From Paenibacillus phytohabitans (lineage in GTDB: Bacteria; Bacillota; Bacilli; Paenibacillales; Paenibacillaceae): DNA of 64,000 nucleotides. Both the position numbers and the translations under genes were made by a program. The notes below the pieces were generated by a model. It did not search any database and was not told the origin of the DNA. It saw only the letters and a program-made list of their open reading frames with translations. The stretch spans positions 46,745 to 110,744 of the forward strand of contig NZ_WHOB01000017.1 in the NCBI RefSeq assembly GCF_013141775.1, given 5' to 3'. This document shows, one piece after another, positions 18,107-26,249 of the stretch; position 1 is the stretch's first letter, and each line of letters opens with the position of its first letter.

Positions 18107-19003
18107 TTACGCCAGCACCGCCGGCTCCATCTTCCCGCCGATAATGATATGCTTCATTACACTATCCCTGCTGAACCCGTTCTTGTCATAGAAGCGGACC
18201 GCTGCTTCATTCTCCTCGTTGACATCCAGCCCGATGCGCGTATAACCCAGACCTCTATAGGTCTCCGCCAGATAGGCAATCAACTTCCTGCCCGTTCCCC
18301 GGCTTCTCTCATCAGGGCGGATACAGATGTACTCCAGATGGAGGATACCGGTCAGAGCATTTCTTCTAACAATTATGTATCCTATGACAGAACCCTCGTT
18401 AAGAACGGCGTAGATATCATAATCACTGTTGCCGCTATCCTCTATTTCCGCTGTGATATCCTCTTGTGTCAAAGTCGCTCCCTGGAAGCCTTGATTATGC
18501 AGTTCAATAATCTGATCCAGCCACTCCGACTCAGGCTCTGTGACGGGCACAATGGACAGGTCCCCGTAACTGCTGCTATTAAGCGGTAAATCAGTATCCA
18601 TCGAATAATGATAATGGGTTCTTACCTTTTCGGTACGATAGCGGGCGGCATATTTAATCAGGGGAACATTATCCTCACGGGTGAACAAGTGGATATACCG
18701 GATCGCCGCTGAGTCGGCGGCTTCGCTCAGATACCTGAATAACAGCTGGAGTTCATCCTCAGGGCGGGCGGAATAATAGGGTCCCCACACTTCTATATCC
18801 TCTTGTCCACCGCCTACGTCATAGGTGTCCAATATAATTGCGCCCGTGATTTCTTCTCCCTCATACAACACGAGGCTTGATTCTGCCATACCGTCACTCA
18901 GGTCATGAAGAATATCATCAAGTGTGCTGCCCACGTACCCGCATTGCTGGCTTTCCGAATTACGGGCACAGATAAATGCCGCCAGATTCCGGATGTTTGT
19001 CAA
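18107..19003 (-). CDS. GNAT-family N-acetyltransferase
   Basis: The 298-residue protein starts at TTG 19003 with AAGGAGGAG seven bases upstream. The C-terminal half has the acetyl-CoA-binding motif A (RPDERSRGTGRKLIAYL, with the R/QxxGxG/A pattern) and the following LDVNEENEAAVRFYDKNGF strand-helix. The N-terminal half looks like a degenerate second GNAT fold. Members acetylate small amines, antibiotics or protein N-termini. It lies behind an AraC-GyrI regulator on the same strand, 73 bases apart, so coregulation is possible. The substrate is unknown. Confidence 0.85.
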   Translation of the reverse strand: MTNIRNLAAFICARNSESQQCGYVGSTLDDILHDLSDGMAESSLVLYEGEEITGAIILDTYDVGGGQEDIEVWGPYYSARPEDELQLLFRYLSEAADSAAIRYIHLFTREDNVPLIKYAARYRTEKVRTHYHYSMDTDLPLNSSSYGDLSIVPVTEPESEWLDQIIELHNQGFQGATLTQEDITAEIEDSGNSDYDIYAVLNEGSVIGYIIVRRNALTGILHLEYICIRPDERSRGTGRKLIAYLAETYRGLGYTRIGLDVNEENEAAVRFYDKNGFSRDSVMKHIIIGGKMEPAVLA

Positions 19004-19190
19004 ACGGCTCTCCTCCTTGGATTAGAATAAGAAATGGCAGATTATACCACTACATATTGATACTACGATATTTTCATGGAAAATACAGCACATGGTTGTT
19101 CAATTTATTCCGGAAAACTCCATACCCGCACAAGCCGCCTTCCAGGTTCTGAGTAAAATATAGTAAATAGAACAATGAGGTGAGTGACGA

Positions 19191-19574
19191 ATGGCAAATT
19201 CAACAAAAATCCGCAAGCGGGCGCAGCAGTTGAAGGGCCGGCCGGTCTGCATTACTTTGCATGATGGACGTTCATATGTAGGATGGATAACAGACCTTAA
19301 TAAAGAAGCAGTGATCCTTTCCAGAACAATCACACATCATAAGTCTAAACGGAAATCGTCTTCAGGTGCCCGGAAAGCAGATGTCTCCGGCTTCATGCCT
19401 TTACTCGGATCGTTCATGGGCGGGGCAGGCGGAGCTGCCGGTATCGGAGGTCTGGGGAAATTCATGGGGATGTTCGGAATGGTGCAGAAGGCGATGCCTG
19501 TCATGAAGATGGGCTACAATATGATTAAGTCGATCCGGCCCTTCCTGGGCGGTCTCAAGGGCTTGATGGGCTAA
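19191..19574 (+). CDS. Small protein with LSm-like start and glycine-rich hydrophobic tail
   Basis: The 127-residue protein has a strong ribosome site (GAGGTGAGTG) before ATG 19191. Residues 1-45 (GRPVCITLHDGRSYVGWITDLN) look like the first strands of an LSm/Sm-like barrel. Then follows a Lys/Ser-rich basic stretch (HHKSKRKSSSGARK) and from about residue 68 a glycine- and methionine-rich hydrophobic tail (LLGSFMGGAGGAAGIGGLG, then MFGMVQKAMPVMKMGYNMIK). A terminator follows, so it is a real single-gene unit. I do not recognise the family. The composition suggests a membrane- or spore-coat-associated RNA- or DNA-binding protein, but this is inference. Confidence 0.75.
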   Translation: MANSTKIRKRAQQLKGRPVCITLHDGRSYVGWITDLNKEAVILSRTITHHKSKRKSSSGARKADVSGFMPLLGSFMGGAGGAAGIGGLGKFMGMFGMVQKAMPVMKMGYNMIKSIRPFLGGLKGLMG

Positions 19575-19586
19575 CACTGTAACGGT

Positions 19587-19618
19587 ATAAGCAGCGGCAT
19601 AAGCAGCGGCATAAGCAG
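19587..19618. repeat. 12-bp tandem repeat, 2.7 copies
   Basis: ATAAGCAGCGGC is repeated directly at 19587, 19599 and (eight bases) 19611, between the end of the small glycine-rich gene and its terminator. It is noncoding. Confidence 0.8.
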
Positions 19619-19663
19619 AAACGGCTGTGCACTCCTATTGAGGGCGCCAGCCGTTTCTTTTTC
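19617..19663. terminator. Terminator after the glycine-rich protein gene
   Basis: AGAAACGGCTG (19617-19627) pairs with CAGCCGTTTCT (19648-19658), followed by a T-run. The stem is perfect over 11 bp, with a 20-base loop that itself has pairing potential. Confidence 0.85.
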
Positions 19664-19699
19664 AGCTGCTTTTCTGCCAAAAAGGGGGACGTTGCCGGT

Positions 19700-20986
19700 T
19701 TATTTTTTGACCACATTGAAGTTATCTTCTATTAACAGCCAATTCTGCGGAAAAGGCAGCCCAAGCTTCCAATAGCTGATGCCCCGGAGATCCAGCTCCT
19801 TGATCAGATCGAACTTGGCCTGAATTGAGCGGGCATCTTCGAACCATACCTTATGCTGCCGGCCTGCGTCATCGGTGTAATCGAAATGCGGAGCCTGGGC
19901 TTTATAGTCGTACTGAATGGCGGCATTCCTGTTCCTCGCCAGATCAATTGCCGCCTGCGGGCTAAGCGCTTTGGCATACTCTCCGCCAGCCACATAAGGC
20001 AAAGTCCAATCGTAGCCGTACAGATTCTGGCCCATCATAATTTTGCCGGGGGGAATTTCACTGGACGCATACGTCAGCACTTGACGCACCGGTCCTATAG
20101 GCGAAACGGCCATCGGTGGACCTCCGCTGTATCCCCATTCGTAGGTCATAATAATGACAAAATCAGCAACCTGGCCATGCACTTTATAGTCATGCGCCGT
20201 ATACCAGGCCCCGGTTTGGGAGGCACTGGTTTTGGGTGCAAGTGCGGTAGACATCAGGAAGCCCTCCTTGTGAATGATGTCCGCTGCCTTGCGCAAAAAG
20301 GCATTATACGCTTCGCGGTCCTCCGGCCGGAGGAATTCCAGATCAAAGTGGATATCTCTGAAATTCAGCCGCTTCGCCTCTGTCACAATGTTCTCCAGCA
20401 GCCGGTCCTGCACCGCAACATCATTCAGTATAATCCGTCCCAGCTCCGAGCTGAACTGGGCATCCTCCAGATTCGTGACGACCAGCATCAGCGTGACCCG
20501 GTTCTGCGCCGCGATTGAAGCCAGATTATCCAGCGGCGGCGCCTGCAGCGAGCCGTCCCGCTTAATCCGGAAACTAAACGGAGCCAGATACGTAAGCTCA
20601 GGGGCAGCTTCTGCGGCAGCATTCTGCAGCGCCTGGGAGACCGCTTCCCCTCTCGGCTCAATATAGGCATTCACTTCTGCCTGCCGCCTTGGCACAGGAG
20701 GTATGTACAGGCGGAACCCGGCCTGCAGCGGCTGGTTCAGCGTCAGCCCGTTCACTTCCGCCAGCTCGCTGGCCTTCAGGCCGAATCTCTTCGCGATACT
20801 ATAGAAGCTATCCCCCTGTTGAACCCAATAATACTGGCCTACCATAGGAATCACCAGCGTTTGTCCAATGACCAGTCTCCCTGGCGCAGACAACTGATTC
20901 GCCTCAGTTATCGTATCCATGTTCACGCCATAAGCATCAGCGATCCCGTACAGCGTCTGTCCAGTCTGCACAACATGTATTTGCAT
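19700..20986 (-). CDS. LysM-GH18 cortex-lytic glycosidase (SleL/YaaH-like)
   Basis: The 428-residue protein has two N-terminal LysM modules (residues 2-47, VVQTGQTLYGIADAYGV..., and 52-96, YWVQQGDSFYSIAKRFGL...) and a GH18 barrel from about 105. The catalytic strand motif is FRDIHFDLEFL with Glu217 as acid/base. No signal peptide is visible, which fits SleL/YaaH proteins that are packed onto the spore during sporulation. The family cuts peptidoglycan or cortex fragments as an N-acetylglucosaminidase during germination. The gene stands alone and ATG 20986 is preceded by GGGGTGAG. The role in germination is inferred from family. Confidence 0.88.
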   Translation of the reverse strand: MQIHVVQTGQTLYGIADAYGVNMDTITEANQLSAPGRLVIGQTLVIPMVGQYYWVQQGDSFYSIAKRFGLKASELAEVNGLTLNQPLQAGFRLYIPPVPRRQAEVNAYIEPRGEAVSQALQNAAAEAAPELTYLAPFSFRIKRDGSLQAPPLDNLASIAAQNRVTLMLVVTNLEDAQFSSELGRIILNDVAVQDRLLENIVTEAKRLNFRDIHFDLEFLRPEDREAYNAFLRKAADIIHKEGFLMSTALAPKTSASQTGAWYTAHDYKVHGQVADFVIIMTYEWGYSGGPPMAVSPIGPVRQVLTYASSEIPPGKIMMGQNLYGYDWTLPYVAGGEYAKALSPQAAIDLARNRNAAIQYDYKAQAPHFDYTDDAGRQHKVWFEDARSIQAKFDLIKELDLRGISYWKLGLPFPQNWLLIEDNFNVVKK

Positions 20987-21060
20987 CTTTCCATACTCAC
21001 CCCTTAATAGTAGCAGTTATACCCCTATTTTATTCGGGAGTGCTGCAGGTATGCGGACGC

Positions 21061-21083
21061 AAAAAGACACCCCGGAGGGTGTC
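21061..21083 (-). terminator. GACACC-type terminator of the GH3 gene
   Basis: GACACCC (21066-21072) pairs with GGGTGTC (21077-21083) around CGGA; on the minus strand the stem is followed by five T. This is one of six copies of the same hairpin type in the window. Confidence 0.85.
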
Positions 21084-21099
21084 CTGAAATTAAAAGCTG

Positions 21100-23886
21100 T
21101 TACACCTGTTTGAATTCAATCCACTCAATTTCCAGACCCGGTTTGACGAAGTCCAGCTTCATTTCATACAGACCGGCTTCAAGTCCGATCTTGACCAGCT
21201 TCTGTCTGATCCATTTGCCTTCTGTCCCGTTCGTCTGAATGGTGGTCACTGGCTGTCCGTTCAGGGTCACGTTGCAGGCGCTTTGGGCAAGCTCAGGTTC
21301 CGGGGACATGATGCTGACGAAGATCCGGTACTCACCGGCTTCATCCGCCTGGATATAGGTTGGTCCAGACACACTAGGTGCAACCTGTGCGTTCTGGCCG
21401 AGCACCTGAACCTGCTCAACCGCCAGGGAAGAGTCTGCCTTAAAGGTCTCGACAGCTTCTACAATCTCATGCTTTCTGGAGAAGACCGGTGCCTGCATGA
21501 TGAATTCGCAAATGTTGATGGCCGAGCGCTGAAGCTCGCCGCGGGTGAGCGTTCCATTCTCCAATGATTCGAGCGTATTGTCATCATAGGCGTTGACTTC
21601 CGCACCATAATTGGATACTACCATGTACAGATCGTTCTGTGCCCGGACCATCCAGTTCGTGTTCTTGCGGTCCGCAGTCCCTCCATTCACGACATCATTC
21701 ATGATTGCCCACCAGTCGGTCATTACAATCCCCCGGAAGCCCCATTCACCGCGCAGCAGCGTGGTATTCAGGTCATAGTTAGAAGCTGCCCAGTGTCCGT
21801 TGACCGGATTATAGGAGGTCATGATCGAATTCGCACCGCCCTGCTTCACAGCGATTTCGAAGCCCTTCAGGTAAATCTCGCGCAGCGCGCGTTCGGATAC
21901 GACAGCATCCACTTTGCTGCGGTGCTTCTCCTGATTGTTGCAGGCGAAATGCTTCAGCGTGGCATTGGAGCCGCCCTTCATAATACCGCGTGTGCACGCG
22001 GCAGCGAAGATCCCGGAGATCAGCGGGTCTTCAGAGAAATATTCGAAGTTACGCCCGTTCAGCGGACTGCGGCGGATATTAAGACCCGGTCCCAGCAAAG
22101 CATCCACCTGGTTGCGTAACAATTCCTGGCCTTCCATAACATACAGCTCTTCAACCAGCTCTGCATTCCATGTAGCGGCAAGCAGGGTTCCAATCGATAC
22201 CTGGGTTGCCTTCTGTCCGCTGTCCATGCGGATACCGGACGGGCCGTCTGCTGTAGCGGCAACCGGAATACCGTAACTGAACAGGCTGTCGCTGACTCCG
22301 CCGAAAGCCGAAGCCGTACCCGGCGTAACCAGCGGGCTGCTCATTCCTTCGCCTCTGACAATCGCCGCCAGATCATGGTCACTGAGCTGGGCAATGAACG
22401 TATTCATGCTGACTTTGCCTTCATGAACATCTCTCAAGGTGTGGCCCTGATTGCCGGTCTGTACCAGTGTCTCCGGAAGATTGCTTTCAATCCGCGCTGC
22501 CATATCTACCTTGCGTACCGGCACCTCAGCAGAGATCAGTTCATAAGAGCCGTCTTCCTTCCGGGCCCCCGGCTTCATTCTCTTGAAGCTCTCAGTCGGT
22601 GCCATCGCCTCTTGCAGCTGCTCTACAACCTTAAGCTCATCCAGAACATAACCTGCTTGTCCATCTACGTTAACTTCCGTCACGGCTTTAACACTGGTTC
22701 CCACGTAGAAGCGGTAGGTTCCAGCTTCCAGTACATAAGCGGAAGGATGCCCGGTCACTCCGGCGTCATCATACGAAGCCAGGGAATGGAGCGGGAAGCT
22801 TACTGTAAGATGCTGGGATTCTCCCGGCTCAAGCAGCTTAGTCTTCCCGAATGCCGCCAGCGCTTTGGCTGGTTTACCCAGCTGTCCCTGCGGCGCTTCA
22901 TAATATACCTGTACCACTTCTTTACCGGAGTAGGTATCTCCTGTGTTGGTTACAGTTACACCGATCTGAATCTGTGGTTCACCCGCCTGGTCCACCAGCT
23001 TCGCTTCCTCCGGCGCAAGCTCAAAGGTGGTGTAGGAGATGCCATAGCCGAATTCATACTGAACCTTATCCGGACAGAAGGTCTCGAAATAACGGTATCC
23101 TACATAGATATCTTCCTCATACAGGTTCTTGAACTCATTGCCGTAGTTGCTTGTGGACGGGTAATCCTCAATGGAATACGCGATCGTATCCGTCAGCTTG
23201 CCGCTTGGCGTCACCTCTCCGGCCAGTACATCGGCAATCGCATTGCCGCCTTCCATACCGCCATGCCAGGAATAGATTACAGCAGAGATGGGATGTACAT
23301 ATCCGGCATCGTTAACCCAGCTCATATCCATAATATTCGAGACATTAAGCACAACAACAGTCTGTTCAAAATGAGCCGTAACCTGCGTAAGCATAGCCTT
23401 CTCATCTTCCGTCAACCGGTAGCTTCCCGGTGCATCGGCATTGTCCTGATCCTCACCGGCGGTACGTCCAATCACTACGACAGCCTTGGCCGACTGGCTT
23501 CTTGCTTTCTTCACCAGCTCATCCGTAAGCGGCATTTCCTTCTGGTTCCACGGCTCAGCCGCCCATACTTTTCCGCCGTCGTCAAACGGGTTAAGTCCGA
23601 TCCATTCCTCGTAAGCTGCTGCCAGTTCTTCATTAACACTGATGTTCTTCTTGCTGCGCAGACCGTCGAGCAGGTTAGTCGTATATGCAACATGAACACT
23701 TCCGCCTGATCCTGTACCGCTGCGGTAGTAATTCACTTGTATTCTGCCAAAAATGGCAACGCTCTCGCCGTTTCCAAGCGGAAGCACCTGCCCCTCATTC
23801 TTAAGCAACACCGTGCCCTCTGCGGCTACTACCCGGCTAAATTCTGCAAAACCCTCTAACGGCACTCCGATATTCTGTGTACTCAA
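21100..23886 (-). CDS. GH3 beta-glucosidase, permuted domain order
   Basis: TTG 23886 is the start (MSTQNIGVPLEGF, 928 residues), since ACAGGAGG lies seven bases upstream; a TTG ten codons earlier precedes that ribosome site. The alpha/beta sandwich domain and fibronectin-III-like domain come first (VLLKNEGQVLPLG, AAEGTVLL; later STSNYGNEF and YVGYRYFETF). The TIM barrel with the nucleophile motif IVMTDWWA (Asp724) comes in the second half. This swapped order is known for GH3 enzymes such as those of Ruminococcus albus and Butyrivibrio. The last 100 residues form an additional beta-sandwich module resembling a carbohydrate-binding domain. With no signal peptide it probably works in the cytoplasm on imported beta-glucosides. 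Confidence 0.9.
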   Translation of the reverse strand: MSTQNIGVPLEGFAEFSRVVAAEGTVLLKNEGQVLPLGNGESVAIFGRIQVNYYRSGTGSGGSVHVAYTTNLLDGLRSKKNISVNEELAAAYEEWIGLNPFDDGGKVWAAEPWNQKEMPLTDELVKKARSQSAKAVVVIGRTAGEDQDNADAPGSYRLTEDEKAMLTQVTAHFEQTVVVLNVSNIMDMSWVNDAGYVHPISAVIYSWHGGMEGGNAIADVLAGEVTPSGKLTDTIAYSIEDYPSTSNYGNEFKNLYEEDIYVGYRYFETFCPDKVQYEFGYGISYTTFELAPEEAKLVDQAGEPQIQIGVTVTNTGDTYSGKEVVQVYYEAPQGQLGKPAKALAAFGKTKLLEPGESQHLTVSFPLHSLASYDDAGVTGHPSAYVLEAGTYRFYVGTSVKAVTEVNVDGQAGYVLDELKVVEQLQEAMAPTESFKRMKPGARKEDGSYELISAEVPVRKVDMAARIESNLPETLVQTGNQGHTLRDVHEGKVSMNTFIAQLSDHDLAAIVRGEGMSSPLVTPGTASAFGGVSDSLFSYGIPVAATADGPSGIRMDSGQKATQVSIGTLLAATWNAELVEELYVMEGQELLRNQVDALLGPGLNIRRSPLNGRNFEYFSEDPLISGIFAAACTRGIMKGGSNATLKHFACNNQEKHRSKVDAVVSERALREIYLKGFEIAVKQGGANSIMTSYNPVNGHWAASNYDLNTTLLRGEWGFRGIVMTDWWAIMNDVVNGGTADRKNTNWMVRAQNDLYMVVSNYGAEVNAYDDNTLESLENGTLTRGELQRSAINICEFIMQAPVFSRKHEIVEAVETFKADSSLAVEQVQVLGQNAQVAPSVSGPTYIQADEAGEYRIFVSIMSPEPELAQSACNVTLNGQPVTTIQTNGTEGKWIRQKLVKIGLEAGLYEMKLDFVKPGLEIEWIEFKQV

Positions 23887-24470
23887 TTGGTTTCCTCCTG
23901 TTTGTTCGTTTCCCAACGTGTATTGATTCTATAGATAACACCCTCCCTTACGGGATTCACGATATCTTGAACCTTTGTTGTTATTTATATAGCATATCCT
24001 TCTAAGAATAAAAGCTACAGCCCTAATATACAAGCTCTGCAGCTTAAAAAGCAAAACCGGGCAGCCGCATTCTCTTCGCCCAGAGGGAGAATCAACACCT
24101 TACTACATTAGATTAGTTCATGATCACCGTTGCCGGCTAAATTCCCATTGAAATTAGTAGTGACATACAGTGGTGGTCATAGGGGTATCATGCATTCCGC
24201 ATAATTAATTGGAAAAACGTATCCTAATTTAGATTTTTTCGAGAGTTAGACGTAATTAAATGGATAAACGTCATTTATTCTACTGCATTATCTCGACACT
24301 GATCTATTTGCAGCCTATTAAGTGCTGTTTTTCCAACTGTTGCTTGGCAAAGGCTCTTACGTTCATTAGCAAGTGGAGAAAATCCATCTATTTCTGGCCG
24401 CCGCAGCAGCCCACCTCCAATGCTGTTTCCATCTAAGGTTTGGAGAATGGTGTAATTCCCCAATCCATGA
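23887..24470. other. 584-bp noncoding stretch with recurring GGAAAAAC-type motif
   Basis: No convincing gene is seen. The stretch contains TTGGAAAAACGTATCCTAA (from 24209), a variant TGGATAAACGTCATTTA (from 24261) and, on the opposite strand, a third version TTGGAAAAACAGCACTTAA (about 24323-24341). A minus-strand open frame of 62 codons (24275-24463) starts at TTG without a ribosome site and is not called. The repeated motif in both orientations suggests the remnant of an interspersed repeat element. Confidence 0.45.
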
Positions 24471-24495
24471 AAAAAGACACCTGTGCGGGTGTCTT
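24471..24495 (-). terminator. GACACC-type terminator of the small membrane protein gene
   Basis: GACACC (24476-24481) pairs with GGTGTC (24488-24493); on the minus strand it is followed by a T-run. It lies 54 bases after the end of the small membrane protein gene. Confidence 0.75.
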
Positions 24496-24548
24496 CAAAT
24501 GTTCTCGCATACGATTTGTTTCACCCGGGGAACTTACGGACCTTCTAT

Positions 24549-24740
24549 TTATTTGCGGCGGCGGCTCTTCATCATACGGTTATACATTACAAGAGCGGCA
24601 ACAACCATACCAAGCATGGCGACGCTGCTTGCCGATTCCTGCGACATCCCAAACATCAGACAAATACTTGAGACCAAGGTTCTCGTAAGCAACGCAACCG
24701 CAATCAGCATGATTGGCCGCCAAATGTTGTATCCTCTCAT
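24549..24740 (-). CDS. Small two-helix membrane protein of unknown function
   Basis: The start is ATG 24740 (MRGYNIWRPIMLIAVALL, 63 residues), with TAGGAG about eleven bases upstream; earlier GTG/TTG codons sit inside the ribosome site. Two hydrophobic segments (PIMLIAVALLTRTLVSSICLM and SSVAMLGMVVAALVMYN) are joined by a short loop and followed by a basic tail (MMKSRRRK), suggesting both ends face the cytoplasm. A dedicated terminator follows. I do not recognise the family. It is short, so it could be a regulator of a membrane complex or a stress peptide. Confidence 0.6.
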   Translation of the reverse strand: MRGYNIWRPIMLIAVALLTRTLVSSICLMFGMSQESASSVAMLGMVVAALVMYNRMMKSRRRK

Positions 24741-24872
24741 TCCCAGCAACACTCCTAACCCAATTTTCAGAAACAGTACAGTTCTAAATGCTATGAACCA
24801 TTAAAAACTATTATAGCATAATAAGGAATGCGCATACATTCTGCACGGGTAACCGGAACATAGCGAAGTCCT

Positions 24873-24901
24873 TTGACAAGAACACATGTTCGGGTTATAC
24901 T
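24873..24901 (+). promoter_or_regulatory. SigA promoter with perfect LexA (SOS) box in the spacer
   Basis: TTGACA (24873-24878) and TATACT (24896-24901) are separated by exactly 17 bases. Inside the spacer, GAACACATGTTC (24880-24891) matches the Firmicute LexA/DinR operator GAAC-N4-GTTC perfectly. LexA bound here would block RNA polymerase, so the downstream radical SAM/DUF4130 pair should be induced by DNA damage. The promoter position also rules out a start codon at 24873. Confidence 0.85.
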
Positions 24902-24926
24902 TTCGTCTATGAGGGGGCTTGTGACC

Positions 24927-26249
24927 GTGGATGTTATGGAGAAACTTGAGATTCTGACCGCTTCAGCGAAATATGATGTAGCCTGCACTTCAAGCGGTTC
25001 AGACCGCAAAGGCCAGGCCGGAAGTTTGGGCAGTACTACTGCAATGGGCATCTGCCACAGCTTCGCGGCGGACGGCCGCTGTATTTCACTGCTGAAGGTG
25101 CTTATGAGCAACGCCTGTGTCTATGATTGTGCCTACTGCGTCAACCGCAAATCCAATCCCGTCCGCCGGGCGGCTTTTACTCCCGAAGAGATCGCGGATC
25201 TTACCATGCAGTTCTACCGCCGCAATTACATAGAAGGGCTGTTCCTCAGCTCAGGGATTATGCGCAATCCGGATTATACAACCGAGCAACTGATAGCGGC
25301 ACTGGAGCTGCTGCGGAATGTGTACCACTTCAACGGCTATATTCATGTAAAAGCGATTCCCGGAGCTGACGACGCCCTGCTGTCCAGACTCGGACTGCTC
25401 GCTGACCGTATGAGCGTCAATATCGAGCTGCCCTCGCAGGAGAGTCTCGGGATACTCGCTCCTGATAAGAGCAAGATTTCCATCCTGAAGCCGATGGGGC
25501 TGATCAAAGACCGAATTACGGAGAACAGCTCCGATATTGTTAAATATAATCACGCTCCCCGCTTCGCTCCCGCCGGCCAGAGCACGCAGATGATTGTGGG
25601 CGCTTCGCCCGATACGGATTATCAAATTCTGAATCTAACGGAGGGCTTGTACCGGAAGTACGCATTGAAGCGCGTGTTCTTCTCTGCCTATACCCCGGTG
25701 ATCGAGGATTCGCTGCTGCCCTCTTTGGACACCAAACCGCCGCTGCTGCGGGAGCACCGGCTCTATCAGGCTGATTGGCTGCTGCGCTTCTACGGCTTTC
25801 AGGCAAGCGAATTATTGGACGAAGCCGTACCCAACTTCAATCCGCTGCTTGATCCGAAATGCAGCTGGGCCGTTAACCACCGGGAGCAGTTCCCGGTTGA
25901 GATCAACCGCGCTCCGTATGAAATGCTGCTGCGTGTACCCGGTATCGGCGTAAGGAGCGCACAGCGGATAGTCAAGGCAAGACGGGCAGGAACCCTGGAT
26001 TTCCAGGCACTCAAAAAGCTGGGTGTCGTGCTCAAGCGTGCCCAATTCTTCATCACCTGCAAGGGCAAACCGCTGGAAGGGCTGAAGGTCAGTGAACACA
26101 CGCTGCTTCGTTCACTAATGTCCGGACAGCAGCTGGCTCCCTATCAGCCGCACCAAGTTGAGCAGCTGACCTTGTTCGACGACCACTACGCAGCGGCCTT
26201 GCCGGCTGCAGGAGGATGGGCAGAGTTCAAGAAAGGAGCGGAAGCCTGA
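24927..26249 (+). CDS. Putative DNA modification/repair radical SAM protein (TIGR03916-like)
   Basis: The start is GTG 24927 (MDVMEKLEIL, 440 residues), nine bases after GAGGGGG; the frame upstream lies in the promoter. The radical SAM cluster CxxxCxxC is seen as CVYDCAYC (Cys64, 68, 71). A helix-hairpin-helix near residues 325-345 (LLRVPGIGVRSAQRIV) indicates DNA binding. This combination, and the N-terminal KYDVACTSSGS, match the family annotated as radical SAM protein linked to uracil-DNA glycosylase. The 4Fe-4S cluster would generate a deoxyadenosyl radical for a nucleic-acid modification or repair step. It overlaps the DUF4130 gene by one base. The exact reaction is not established. An SOS box in its promoter supports DNA repair. 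Confidence 0.9.
   Translation: MDVMEKLEILTASAKYDVACTSSGSDRKGQAGSLGSTTAMGICHSFAADGRCISLLKVLMSNACVYDCAYCVNRKSNPVRRAAFTPEEIADLTMQFYRRNYIEGLFLSSGIMRNPDYTTEQLIAALELLRNVYHFNGYIHVKAIPGADDALLSRLGLLADRMSVNIELPSQESLGILAPDKSKISILKPMGLIKDRITENSSDIVKYNHAPRFAPAGQSTQMIVGASPDTDYQILNLTEGLYRKYALKRVFFSAYTPVIEDSLLPSLDTKPPLLREHRLYQADWLLRFYGFQASELLDEAVPNFNPLLDPKCSWAVNHREQFPVEINRAPYEMLLRVPGIGVRSAQRIVKARRAGTLDFQALKKLGVVLKRAQFFITCKGKPLEGLKVSEHTLLRSLMSGQQLAPYQPHQVEQLTLFDDHYAAALPAAGGWAEFKKGAEA

Noticed and set aside
22375..23709. A 444-codon open frame on the plus strand inside the GH3 gene
   Set aside because: It is antisense to a clear GH3 beta-glucosidase with catalytic motifs; the frame has no ribosome site and no family-like motifs.
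24275..24463. A 62-codon minus-strand frame in the 24 kb gap
   Set aside because: TTG start without ribosome site and a sequence containing the repeated GGAAAAAC motif; more likely part of a repeat element.
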